Source of the DNA: Prorocentrum cordatum
Taxonomy: Eukaryota; Sar; Dinophyceae; Prorocentrales; Prorocentraceae
NCBI GenBank assembly: GCA_963575745.1
Contig: CAUYUJ010021059.1
Span: 1,492,496 to 1,556,495, forward strand
Direction of reading: 5' to 3'
Length of the DNA: 64,000 nucleotides
Position 1 is the first letter of the stretch. Every line of letters begins with the position of its first letter. A program made the position numbers and the translations under genes. This document shows positions 30,307 through 40,446 of this stretch, one piece after another. The notes under the pieces are model-generated. The model saw nothing but the letters and a program-made list of their open reading frames with translations. It was not told where the DNA came from and ran no database searches.

Positions 30307-30562
30307 CCCGCGTGGCCCGCGCGAATCTGGTTGACCCAAAAGGGGGTCCAGCGGCAGGGGTGGTGCAATAGATGCAATAGATTTGGATCGTGCAGTATGT
30401 TCCGGTGCGCAAATGTGTTGCTAGGCTTCCGCGTGCAACACACTGGTTGCAATAACACTGCAGTACCATGTTCTGGCGCAGTACATTTGCAATACGATTG
30501 GCCCAGGCCTACTTTGCACCAACCCCTCTCAGCTGGACCTTCTGGTTGGGAACCCACAAAAG

Positions 30563-30680
30563 ACGTACGCGCCCAGCTATGTACATGAACACGGCCCCTT
30601 GACCCGAGACCGGCCGCGTGATACGAACAGTCGCGCAATGCGAACTCTCGAAACCAGCGTGGATTCATGTACGTGTACGT
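30563..30680 (+). mobile_element. fam17 foldback element, copy 1
   Basis: GACGTACGCGCCC..TACATGAACACGG at the left pairs with GTGGATTCATGTACGTGTAC at the right. The second copy is at 35131-35250. Confidence 0.65.
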
Positions 30681-30761
30681 CCTTCTCTCGCTCCTGATCT
30701 GGGTCGACCAGAAAGCGCAGCACGACCAGCCGCACGTGGAGATCCTGCCGACTCGGCTCCG

Positions 30762-31153
30762 GGGGGCCGCGGGCGGGCAAGAGGGGGGTGTCCAAGAGGC
30801 GGGGGTGCAAATCATGACCGGCGGCATGCGCGCGGCCCAGCGGGGGGGCCAGGGACGTCACGAGATGAGAAGGGGCGCCATGAAATCTGGGGAAATATCA
30901 TGGCCCCCGCCATGCTATCCCCCCCCCCCCTGGTCATCACCCCCCTCTTTTCCGCCCCCGACGGGGGGCCGCGGGCGGGCAGAGGCTGCGAGCGCGCCCG
31001 TGCGCATGCGCGGGGCCGCGAGGCCGCGGGCCCCGGGCGCCGGGGCAGGATAGGTCGGCACCGGAGCAGGACGCGCGAACCGGATCGAGGCGTGCGGCGG
31101 GCCGGGCCCGCAGCGCAGGAGCAGCCGGCGGCGAGCGAGGGAGGGGGAAGGGG
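30762..31153. other. GC-rich unassigned block before a fam2 element
   Basis: Open in several frames on both strands with Arg/Ala/Pro-rich readings. CAAATCATGACCGGCGGCAT, GCGCGGCCCAG and GGGGCGCCATGAAATCTGGG match 15890-15980, so at least part of it is a dispersed repeat. Confidence 0.35.
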
Positions 31154-31275
31154 CCCTGACCTTCCAGAGTGCTAAAGAACAGCCCTCCAGGCCTATCTGG
31201 GCTGCCTAAAGCCTCGACAGGAATCAAGATATCGAGGCCCTGGTACTATTTTTTAGCCCTCCTGGAAGGTCAGGG
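31154..31275 (+). mobile_element. fam2 TIR element, copy
   Basis: Perfect ends CCCTGACCTTCCAG and CTGGAAGGTCAGGG, with the CTCGACAGGAATCAAGATAT centre of the family. Confidence 0.8.
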
Positions 31276-31280
31276 GAGAA

Positions 31281-31490
31281 GGAGAAGGCCTTCTCAGAAT
31301 TCGGCGGGGCTTCTCGGACGCCTGCCGGCCTTCTGAGAAGTTTTTCTGCATCTCCGGGGAACATCCATCGCCAGCGCAGGCGTCCCCTGCCCGACGCAAA
31401 AAGCATCTCCGGGGAAGGCTTCGGAAACTTCTCTGAAGGCTGGGGGAGGATTCCGAACCTTTTGAGAAAGGCCCGCCCCCTCTCACTTCC
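31281..31490 (+). mobile_element. fam4 foldback element, long copy
   Basis: GGCCTTCTCAGAATTCGGCG at the left and CCTTTTGAGAAAGGCCCGCC at the right are partners. GCATCTCCGGGGAA occurs twice inside (31348 and 31405). Confidence 0.5.
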
Positions 31491-31884
31491 CCCCTGGGGC
31501 TGCCCGCCGAAAAAAAAGATGCAACACCACCACCGCCATGGACCACGAGCGGGAAGAGCCAGGGGGAGGCCCCCTGGTGGTGATTATGGTCCTCCCCCTC
31601 GCTCGAGACATCCCCTGTTCCCAGCTCGGGGAGGCATCGTGGACCTCCTCGCTGGAGGTGGCCCCCCTGGAGGTCATGGTGTCGCTTCGCCTCTCCCCGA
31701 CGTCGGCACGGAGCCAGATCGGCCGCGTCAGGGCGCGCGGCAACGCCGCGCAACCATCGTGCCGCACGAAGTCGTCGGAGAGTGCCGGGATCGAGCTGCA
31801 TCGGGCCGGCTGGAGTCGACAACGAATCGGATCGATCGGATTGACATTGGCCCTGTAAGCAGAGGAACAAAGAGCGGCATCATC

Positions 31885-32025
31885 AACACAGGAATCCCAG
31901 CAGCCCTGTAGGGCGTGGGTGGTTCAAAGAGGCTTCCCTTCCCATCCCCTTCTTCCCCTTCGGGGAAGGGTTTACCCCTCCCACCACCCCCTCCCCCTGG
32001 ACCTGGAGGTGAGGGCGGCGAGGTG
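31885..32025 (+). repeat. fam20 dispersed repeat, copy 1
   Basis: CCAGCAGCCCTGTAGGGCGT, CCCCTTCGGGGAAGGGTTTA and CACCCCCTCCCCCTGGACCT follow the same order at 51700-51830. Confidence 0.6.
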
Positions 32026-32297
32026 TCAGAGGGTGGTTTGGGGCTCAAGATGGCTCCACGGGGGCCTCCGAGAGCCCATGACCTCCAAGATAGCCAAAGA
32101 CAGCGCAAGATCGCTCAAGAAGATGCTTCCAACATGCTCCAAGAAGCATCCCGCCCTCTTAGAAGGCCCCCTCGAGTGACTAGCAATGAAAGGACCCCAA
32201 ACCCTTAGGGAGGCGATCAAAGCTAGGAGACCAAAAACATCAGGGATGAGGGGGTCTGTTCTGCAGATGCATCAGACCAAACCGCCCAGATCGATCC

Positions 32298-32445
32298 CTA
32301 ATATAGAGACGGGGACCTCTTAGGGTTAGGGGTACTTCTGTCCTCGATGGTCGAGCCCAACTCCCCTTTGGCGCGCCGCTGGAGGGCACGGGCGGGCCTT
32401 CGCCCCTCAGGATGTCCACTTAGGGGCCGAAACAGCCTGGCAGGA
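32298..32445 (-). CDS. Putative terminal exon of gene 2
   Basis: On the minus strand this block follows a GGA tract and acceptor-like CAG sites (GATCCTGCCAG among them). It stays open for about 45 codons to a stop near 32298. Readings such as LFRPLSGHPEGRRPARALQR and AKGELGSTIEDRS look like protein rather than repeat. It is placed after the exon at 32678-32757 across the 32470-32677 tract. The domain is unknown, and the exon start is uncertain by about 40 bases. Confidence 0.28.
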
Positions 32446-32469
32446 TCGGTCAGCTTTGGACCCGGAAAC

Positions 32470-32677
32470 TGGATCCTCCCTCCTCCACCCCCCTTCCTCT
32501 TCCTCCTCCCCCCTCCCTCCTCCCTCCTCCCTCCTCCCTCCTCCCTCCTCCCTTCTCCCTCCTCCTCCTCCTCCTCCTCCTCCTCCTCCTCCTCCTCCAC
32601 TTCCTCCTCCTCCTCCTCCTCCTCCTCCTCCTCCTCCTCCTCCTCCTCCTCCTCCTCCTCCTCCTCCCCCCTCTTAC
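32470..32677 (-). repeat. TCC/GGA tract in the putative second intron of gene 2
   Basis: On the minus strand it begins GTAAGAGGGGGGAGG directly after a protein-like block, that is, a canonical donor running into purine repeats. On the plus strand it reads TCC and TCCC units. Confidence 0.85.
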
Positions 32678-32757
32678 CTCTCTTCGCGCGCCGCCAGGAG
32701 CCGATTTGCACGTGCGGGCCCTGCCCGCTCGAGAGGCGCCGGGTTCTCCACGATCCC
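32678..32757 (-). CDS. Putative internal exon of gene 2 with a GTAAGA donor
   Basis: A short minus-strand block with a very protein-like reading (GIVENPAPLERAGPARANRL, then LAAREE). It ends at GAGAG followed by GTAAGA, the consensus donor. If not spliced there, the frame would stop two codons later. Upstream it abuts the nested fam6/fam7 unit at 32758-33107. The combination of reading and donor makes this the best supported exon edge in the window. The product is unknown. Confidence 0.4.
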
Positions 32758-33107
32758 GGCCATCGCTTGGCCGTCCATGCCCTGTGCGTTTTTTCGGTCT
32801 CGCGCGTGGTTTTTGTTCGCAGGATGATCCAAGACGCTCCTTCATTTTGGACGCCCGAAGTGGGCACGGGAAGAATGGGTACAATGCCCAACAACAAATG
32901 CTGTCCCAACCCAACAGCGGCCGCCGTTGGGCAGGCGGCCTCCTGTCCCGAATGGGCACAGGCCGCGGCGGCGCGGACAGCGAGTCCTGTTCAAACTGAA
33001 CAGGAACTGCTGCTGGGCATTGTACCCATTCTTTCCGTACCCATTTCGGGCGTCCAGATTCACAGCCCCCGCCGAGAAAGAGTGCACACGGCCGAGCGAT
33101 GCCAAGG
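32758..33107 (-). mobile_element. fam6 element carrying a nested fam7 element, intron-like position
   Basis: The fam6 left part (CATCGCTTGGCCGTCCATGC) and right part (CGGCCGAGCGATGCCAAGG) are separated by a complete fam7 unit at 32849-33055. Its ends are GGACGCCCGAAGTGGGCACG and GTACCCATTTCGGGCGTCC. TTCA lies just outside both fam7 ends, a possible 4-bp target duplication. Without fam7 the host copy would be about 140 bp, like its relatives. It sits between two protein-like minus-strand blocks. Confidence 0.75.
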
Positions 33108-33480
33108 ATCTGCGGCGGTCGTCGGAGCGGTAGCTGGACGGCCTGCGCTCGGCAGGGGGGTCCGTGGCCGAGCGCTCGCGGGGCGGGGCAGCCGCACGGA
33201 GGGGGGAGGTCGGCGGCGGCCTCCGAGGCCGTGATGGACACGACGTGGGCCCGGGCGTGGGGGTGCACGGCAACCTCTGGCGGGAGGAGCGCCGAGGCCC
33301 ACGAGGAGGGGGGCGAGGTCGTGGTGATGAGGATGTGGGGGAGGGGCTCGGGGTCGGATGCGTCACGAACTGCCCTGCAGGCCGCCTCCGCCGACCTCCG
33401 CGCCGCGCCTCGGGGGTCGAGGAGGCACCGCACCTGCTGCCTGGGCCCGCTCACGCCCAGGCTGCCTGACGCTTCGGGCC
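33108..33480 (-). CDS. Putative upstream exon of gene 2
   Basis: A GC-rich minus-strand block open for over 120 codons. The reading alternates hydrophobic and polar residues as in a folded domain (HILITTTSPPSSWASALLPP and HARAHVVSITASEAAADLPP are two stretches). It ends directly against the fam6/fam7 unit. The frame stays open further up to about 33787, so the true exon start is unknown. No family is recognised. The plus strand is open as well, but its reading is Gly/Arg-rich and less convincing. Confidence 0.3.
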
Positions 33481-34015
33481 CTCGAGGCCCGATCCTAAGA
33501 GAACAAACCCACGAGAGCCCGCGCCCGACTGCCGGCCTGCTCGGGAAGCAGCCCACTGGCCCACTGCTCTGCTGGCGATGCGCCGCTGGCAGGTGCAGGC
33601 ATGCGCAATAAGGATGCGGGTCCCTGGGACGCGCAGGTCGAGGCTCTTCGAGCGGTGAGGGCCATCGAGAGCGGCTTAGGATGGACCGAAGAGGCAAGAA
33701 TGCAAAGGTACCCTTGGGAAGGTTACCCATCCTTCCTGTCGGTTCCGACTGTAGCCAAATCCAAAAAAACAACTCAGGAGCAGGCAAGCCTCAAAACCAC
33801 GAGATGGCTGGTGCACGTCGGCGCTGCCGCTGCAGCTGCCGCTGCCCCATTCGCCCTCCCTCGAGGAGACCGAGAGGCTACGTTTTGCTCGGCGGGTGGA
33901 CCTTCAGACCAAGAGGGGGTGGTCCTATCAGCTGGTGGGAACACCCGTCGCAGGACCCCGTGGTCGTACACGCGGTGTAGAAGGCGACGACGATGGCGAC
34001 GGCAAAGGCTGTGAG

Positions 34016-34075
34016 GTAGGAGGAGGAGGAGGAGGAGGAGGAGGAGGAGGAGGAGAAATAAGAGGAGGAGATGAT
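34016..34075 (+). repeat. GGA microsatellite
   Basis: GGA repeats followed by GAGGAGGACGACGACGAGG variants. Confidence 0.85.
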
Positions 34076-34109
34076 GTATGAAGAGGAGGAGGACGACGAC
34101 GAGGAGCAC

Positions 34110-35120
34110 GAGAACGACTGGGACGACGAAGAGCGAAAGCAGGTGGAGTCAAGGCAAGAGCAGGCGAAATGCGTTCTCTGGCCCGGCTCCCTCTTCACGG
34201 CGATCGACAACCCAAAGACACCAATACGCAGCCATGCATGCCAAAAGCGCATGCGTGAACACCCCATGGAGCGAACCCGCGGTTGGCCTACAAGGGCACA
34301 CAAGAAGCATACAGGCGCATGCGCTTGGAATCCATCACAAGAAGCGGGTGAGGGGGGCGGAGGACCCTGTCTTCACTTCATGCAAAACGGGCAGAGCACA
34401 TCGTGAGGAACAGCCGCCTATTCTTGCAGCTCGGCGCAGATAGGGTTCGCAGCAGGCCTGCAAAGAAATCCCCAGGCCTGCAAAGAGAGCCCCGACTTGT
34501 TCTGTTCTGATGTTGCAGCTCGCCTGCTGGGCCGACATGCTTCGACCCCATCCAGATGGCACGGGCACCAATACAGGGAGTCGAATACAGCCATCGCGCG
34601 CAATCACACGGAGCGCCGAGTGAGGAATGAGGAGGTCTCTCTGCGGAGCCTCGGCCACAGAGAACCCAGAGCCCCTCCCGAACCCAAAAAGGACCGTGCT
34701 TCGGCAGGCATCTTGTCAACGCTCCCCTGCGGGTGCTCCACCAATAGGTACTCTGACCAGCGACCCGCCGAGTGCAACCCTGCCCGATGCGGGCACTGCT
34801 GCCATGCCGCAGAGCAGCCCTGAAGTGGCAAGGTCCCGCAGAACTCCGAGGCACCCGCCGGCGAGTACGGCCGGGAACTTGTGCTTAGCGTGTCGCGGCG
34901 GCGGCCTCGGCGACACGCTGGTGCCTTGCGAGCGGACAGCGCGCCGCTCCGCTCCGCGGGGCGGGAGGCGCTCGGGACGTCGACGCCTGGGAAAAAGGGC
35001 ACGTGGACAGCCGCGCCGTGCCGAAGCGCTGTGGGCCAAAACTGGCGGAGAGACACGCAGGGCAGGAAGTCGCGACCGTCTCCACTGCGGTGCCGCTGAT
35101 CTGAGCTGCATGTCCCGGGG
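34110..35120. other. About 1 kb of unique-looking sequence, no gene assigned
   Basis: Little repeat content and open frames on both strands. One plus frame runs 34627-35208 and one minus frame 34604-35170, but neither shows a domain, and each is plausible only in parts. A short GCAGGCCTGCAAAGA tandem lies at 34450-34480. It could contain exons that cannot be defined by eye. Confidence 0.3.
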
Positions 35121-35130
35121 GAACACAAAA

Positions 35131-35250
35131 CGTACGCGCTCAACCGCGTGCATGAATACGGCCCCATCAATCCGCGAGACCTGCCTCGTGTTACGAACGT
35201 TCGCGTAACACGTACTTCCGAAACCTACGCGGATTCATGCACGTGTGCGT
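35131..35250 (+). mobile_element. fam17 foldback element, copy 2
   Basis: CGTACGCGCTCAACCGCGTG at the left and CGGATTCATGCACGTGTGCG at the right, with CGTTCGCGTAACACGTACTT in the centre. Confidence 0.65.
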
Positions 35251-35327
35251 GTCAGTATTTCGCTCCTGCGTGTCCCCAGCCCCGAAGAAGAGAATGGCCT
35301 GAGCGAGAGAGGGCCCCTCCCAGAGCA

Positions 35328-35515
35328 GAGCCGACGGACGAACCTATAGTATACGGTCTTGTAACATATCGTGTCCCTGTAACATATCGTGTCCCGAGCG
35401 GTATGGCCAGAAGGCGTCCGCCACGGAGCATATACTGTAAGATTTCTCGGTGCGCGTGTCACCACAGAGGGGGCGACGCATACATAGTATTAGTATGTTG
35501 GGGCGACGCCGAGCT
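35328..35515 (+). mobile_element. fam18 foldback element, copy 2
   Basis: TATAGTATACGG and GCATATACTGTA are partners. A 20-bp unit with TAACATATCGTGTCCC is duplicated inside, which the copy at 10585 lacks. Confidence 0.65.
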
Positions 35516-35544
35516 GCTGCTGCCGCCGCCGCCACCGCCGCCGC

Positions 35545-35577
<33 letters not shown>

Positions 35578-35578
35578 C
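35516..35578 (+). repeat. GCC/GCT microsatellite
   Basis: CTGCTGCCGCCGCCGCC followed by a CTG run. This tract type occurs only once in the window. Confidence 0.85.
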
Positions 35579-35633
35579 CCAAGCGCCCTCGCTATGCTAT
35601 CGCACCCTCCTCTCGCGGGCGCAAGACATCTGT

Positions 35634-35803
35634 GTCCGCGTCCGCGGCCTCGCGGGCCGGGCCGCGACCCCGCGGATGCTGGGCGCTTCTGTTCGCGGCT
35701 GCCCCGCGACGAAGGCATCCCTGCGACCGCGTACCCGCGGGATCGCGCCCCGAAATGCAGACCGCGAGGGCGTTGATACGGATACGCTCGCCGCCCGAGG
35801 CCC
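35634..35803 (+). mobile_element. fam16 foldback element, copy 2
   Basis: CGTCCGCGGCCTCGCGGGCC at the left and CAGACCGCGAGGGCG..GATACGGATACGCTCGCC at the right. Confidence 0.6.
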
Positions 35804-35939
35804 TCGTCCTGAAGGGGGCCGCCCAGGTCTTCTGGACAACTCGGGGCAGCGCCGAAGCAGCGGCAGGGCGGCCCCCTCCTCCCGAGCTGTTGCAGGGAGG
35901 CGAGGCGAGGCCGAGCCTGGCCGAGCGCTCAAGGATGGC

Positions 35940-36250
35940 ATTGTTGATGCCATGTCAATGGACACTCGAACAATCCTATCATTGAATAGTGCGTTCAAAA
36001 TGTGTAAAGCATGTACCAAACATGGTTCAAACATGCATTTTACATATTTAGAACATGTTTGGAACATGTCTTAGACATCTGGAAATTCTTTGGCAGCCTG
36101 CTTCCTCTCCATGCATCGACTTCCACAATGATTGGCACCGAAGGCGAGATGTAGACTGCACTGACACGGCTGCAGCACGCCTTACGTCGGGCATGTCCTT
36201 CTACAGGAGGAATGCTCAAAAGCATATATATATATATATATACATATATA
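35940..36250. other. AT-richer stretch with fam8 terminus and TA microsatellite
   Basis: ACATG motifs recur between 35995 and 36080. A lone fam8 end (GTCGGGCATGTCCTTCTACA) lies at 36187-36217, then a TA array at 36223-36248. Confidence 0.5.
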
Positions 36251-36507
36251 AAGAAAAAACACGACACTGTCTGCGTGTGTGAGAGGCTTTTCCGTCTTCC
36301 CCACAGCGTCGTCGCCTCTTATGCTTTCCGAGGGCTCCCTACACAAGTCCACACAAAAAACTGAACAACGTCGTCCTTCAGTCGAAGGGAAGCCCCTTCC
36401 CTTGATCCCTTCCCCACCGGGGGGAGGGTCCCTGGGGGGGGTCCCGGGGCGACTCCCGGGGGTCCCCCCTCGGATACGCAGCCCCCAGGCTCCGTTGGCC
36501 ATCCGGG

Positions 36508-36872
36508 GCCGTCTGCGAGCCTTTTCAGCCTATCTTAAGGCTCCGTGGAGACCTTTCGCAATTTGTAGACTCTCTTGGCAGCCTCTGGCGGCAGTCTTGA
36601 CAACCTCTGCGGGCGCTCTTGGACCTCGCTTGAAGCCGTCTTGGAACCCTCTCGGGCCACTTGAGGGCGCTCTTTGCCTATCTTGGCACTCTCTGGAGCC
36701 GTTGCCGAACCCTGGAGGAGGCCTCTTGAGCTGTCTTCGGACGACCTTGCAGGCATCTGGCGCCGTCTTCGAGCCATCTGAGGGCATTTTGGACCCCACT
36801 ACCTCCATTGTCTTCGTCGTCGCTGCCTACAGGGTCGGCGGCATCGGCCACAAGGCCTTCGCAATAGTCTGG
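36508..36872 (-). repeat. Degenerate tandem of CTTGG/CTCTGG units
   Basis: Units near 30-33 bp with GCCGTCTTGGA, CCTCTGG and GGGCGCTCTTGG are repeated many times with heavy divergence. A related CCAAGATGGCC style appears at 32040-32160, 52140-52260 and 58600-58720. The end (36815-36872) resembles 11990-12045. Confidence 0.45.
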
Positions 36873-37414
36873 GGATGACTTTGGGATTATTTTTGACATT
36901 ATTTTGATATGGCTTTTGACTCGCTGTGCTTGTCGTCTAGAAAGCCCGCCTGTAGGAGAACATGCCCCACCCAACGCAGGCCCCACGTGGCGCGAAGGAA
37001 GCGTGCCCTCGGGCATCCAGCGGGTTCCTGGGCCCCCAGTTTCCGGGCAGTCTCGCCCCCCTCGCTTCCCTCGCTTCCCCTTCTGGGCTCGCCGCCGACG
37101 TGCGGAGCCGCCTCCCAAAGATCCCTTTCACCCCCCCCCCCGGATCCAACACACGGGCGCACTCCATCCGACGCGCCGACGACGCCAGTCAGCGGAGGAC
37201 AACTAACAGGGGATGTGTCGACCCCTATCCCAAGCTTTGGGGAGGTCTTCGACTGGACCAGAAACTTGGATGCCCGAGGACCAGAAACTGGGGCTCCCCC
37301 CGGGGACCAGTTGCTCCTCCTGCGCCGCGCCTGTGCCTGCCCAGGGCCCGTTTCCCCGCCGGGAGCCGCTTACCGCATGGCAGAGGGCTCGCCGAGACAA
37401 AATGGTATTGGATA

Positions 37415-37565
37415 GGGGGCCGCATGCGAACCCTACCCCTACCCCTCCACGATTTCTGAGGGGAAGGGTGGGGTTCACTTCGTTCGGGAGCTCCCGAGCG
37501 AAGTGAACCCCACCCTCCCCCTCAAAAATCGTAGGGGGTGAGGGTAGGGTTCGCATGTGGCCCCC
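37415..37565 (+). mobile_element. Near-perfect 151-bp palindrome, fam11 copy 2
   Basis: GGGGGCCGCATGCGAACCCT and AGGGTTCGCATGTGGCCCCC begin arms of about 75 bp meeting at CTCGGGAGCTCCCGAG. TA lies within two bases of each end. Confidence 0.85.
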
Positions 37566-37689
37566 TAATTGGAGGAAGAACCGCATGAACAGTCGAAGGG
37601 TGCCAAGGGCGGCGCCAGTCCGAGAAATCCGCGTGGAGCTCGAACAGAATGGATGATCGTGCTGTGCTATATGGCATCGTCGGAATCAC

Positions 37690-37800
37690 GACTCTCCGAT
37701 TACGCCCGCTGTCCGTGTCGAATCCGCGTCGAATACATGCCGACCGCGTCGAGTCCGTGTCGGATCAGCGCAGAACTCACGTCGAATCTGGCTGGCACCC
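37690..37800 (+). repeat. Degenerate 12-mer minisatellite (GTCGAATCCGC-like)
   Basis: CGTGTCGAATCCGCGTCGAA and similar units, about seven copies. Confidence 0.5.
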
Positions 37801-38109
37801 GGGTACGCTGGAGCACCAGGAAGGACCGCAACTGACTGGACAGGGAAGGCCCCACGACGATGCACCATAGCTCATACAGCTTCGTCTTCGACAAGGAAGC
37901 CCAGAATCGAATCGACAAGTCGGTTCGGCCACGGGAGCCGGCGGCCAAGTCGGGAGAAGTCGCATCGGCGGGCACCGGCAGGCTGGCAGGGCCTCCCCCG
38001 AGACGCCGGCCCCCGCCAGCGGCAGCCCGCAGCCGCGCCGCAGCGGCAGCGGCAGCGGCCGAGGCCGCAGCGAATCGCGCCGAGTCGAGGTCGAGCGCCC
38101 TGCTTTGAG

Positions 38110-38340
38110 CAGGGACCGACCGTCCCGGCATTCCTATAGTCCTACCACGTAAATTTCTTAGAACCCCAAACAATGTTCTAAGAACAAAAACAATGTTCTT
38201 AGAACAGAAGCCCGATGTGCTTAAAACAAGACAGACTCCTCCAGAAATGCTCTGAGAACATTTCGTGGAAACCACAAAAGGTTCTTAGAACATTGTTTGG
38301 TGGGGCTATAGGCGGGCCGGGACGCTTCGCCACTGCTTGA
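38110..38340 (+). mobile_element. fam1 foldback element, copy 4, best preserved
   Basis: Both arms are intact: CCTATAGTCCTACCACG and TTCTTAGAACCCCAAACAAT on the left, and GGTTCTTAGAACATTGTTTG, GTGGGGCTATAGG on the right. Confidence 0.8.
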
Positions 38341-38487
38341 CTGCAGAGAGGCACGGAGCTGGCCCAGAGGAGCGGAGCTGGCCCGGCGCAGGGGGGCCTC
38401 GGCCCTGGCCGCCGCGCCGCGGGCGCCCGCGGCGTCGGAGCCCTGCCCCGGCTGGAGAGGGGCCCCTCCTCGGCCTCCGTGCGTCTT

Positions 38488-38735
38488 TCCTCCTCCTCCT
38501 CCTCCTCCTCCTCCTCCTCCTACTCCTCCTCCTCGTCCACCTCCTCCTCCGCCTCCTCCTCCTCCGCCTCCGCCTCCGCCTCCTCCTCCTCCTCCGCCTC
38601 CTCCTCCGCCTCCTCCTCCTCCTCCTCCTCCTCCTCCTCCTCCTCCTCCTCCTCCCCGTCCACCTCCTCCTCCGCCTCCTCCTCCTCCGCCTCCTCCTCC
38701 TCCTCCTCCTCCTCCTCCTCCCCTTTCTCCTTCTG
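38488..38735 (-). repeat. TCC/GCC compound microsatellite
   Basis: TCC repeats mixed with CCTCCGCC units. GTCCACCTCCTCCTCCGCCT recurs at 38536 and 38659. Confidence 0.9.
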
Positions 38736-38839
38736 AAGAACTCCTCCTGTCGCACCCCCAAGACGCGTCGGTAGGCGTCGGTAGGGCGGGCCGGGCGTTT
38801 CGCCTGATACTTCCTCCCAATTTGTGATCCTGAAGCTGA

Positions 38840-39010
38840 GAATGTGCAGCAGTTTGACGGATGAAGGGAGGGCCGTCTTCACAATGACAATCTCGCCTAA
38901 GCTTCGCGCACATTCAACCTAAGAGTGTGCAAGAGTTACACGGATGAAGTTCCTTCAAAATGTGGCTCTCGCCTCAGCGTCGCACACATTCGTCATAAAG
39001 TTCGCAATCG
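38840..39010 (-). repeat. Tandem repeat, same unit as 9-245 in reverse
   Basis: Two units with AATGTG, GAGTTACACGGATGAAG and CTCGCCT, the reverse complement of the array at the window start. Confidence 0.5.
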
Positions 39011-39637
39011 TCTCAAGAAGTGTTATGGTTGGCGTTGCAAGCATGGTGTGTTGGCAAAATGTAGGGCTGTCAGGGCACAACAGTCACGCTGATTCGCGGT
39101 GTAGAAGTCCCAGGAATGGTGTTCCGGTACGGTTCAGGCTCGTCAGGACGCAACAGTAGCGTTAATTCGCGGCGTTGAAGTTCCAGGAACGGTGTCTTGG
39201 CACAGCTCGGGACTTTCAGACGATTGTCTCTCAACGGGGCACTTCCCGAAGATAAAACAGATTCTTGTAAGGACCTATGGAGAGGGAACTTGGAGGAAGG
39301 ATTTACTGCAACAACATTGATGGGTCATGGGTTTACAATATTCCCTCCCTCCTCCAAACTTCTCCTCCTCCAACTCTTTTCATGCGTGCTCTCACTCTGT
39401 GCTCGCGTTCCGTCCCCGCCGAGAACCTCTCTAAGGTGGGCGCCTTGGGGTTGCCACCGAGCGAGCACTGGCTCGGGGCATCAGGTCCCGAGCCGTCGTA
39501 CAGAGAACGTCAGCGTTCTGCGAGACAGACTCCTTGAGTCTGCGAGTCTGCTCCTCATCCTCCTTCTCCTCCTCGTCCTCCTCCCTCTTATCCTCCCTCT
39601 TTCTCCACCCAGCTCCTCCTCCTCCTCCTCCTCTTCA

Positions 39638-39663
39638 TCATCATGTTCCTCCTCCTTCATTTC

Positions 39664-39739
<76 letters not shown>

Positions 39740-40078
39740 TAGTAGCATCAGCATACTAATCAGCATCTTCAACATCATCATCAGCAGCAGTAGCGGCAGC
39801 ATCTTCATGATCGTCATCATAATCATCATTATCATCGACACCGTCGCCATCGTCAGCAGCGCAAGCATCAGCATCAGCATCAACATCAGCACCACCATCA
39901 TCACCACCACAATCAGCATCACAATCCTCGTCAGCATGGTCAGCATCGTCGTCATCTTCATCATCAGCAGCACCATTGTCATCACCATCATCATTAGTAC
40001 AAACATAGCATCGCCATCAGCTGCATCGGTGGTATTGGCATCATCCGCATGGCCGTCATCATCAGCATCATCGTCAGT

Positions 40079-40118
<40 letters not shown>

Positions 40119-40391
40119 ACGCCACCATAACCAGCCCCATTTATCATCTTCAACATCAGCGCCAGCGTCTACAACATCATCATCATCGCAATCAGCATCA
40201 CCAGCATCAATAACCTACTCCTCACACGCATAGCCATCGTTAAAATCTTCATCAGCGTCATCATCATCAGCAGAATCGTCATCAGCATCATCAGCACCAT
40301 CAGCATCATCACCATCATCATCATCATCGTCTTCCACCTCCTCATCATCAGCAACATCCGTACCACCATCATCGTCAACACCCACCACCAC

Positions 40392-40446
<55 letters not shown>

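Noticed and set aside
36222-36250. TA array as promoter
   Set aside because: A simple microsatellite. No gene start is supported nearby.
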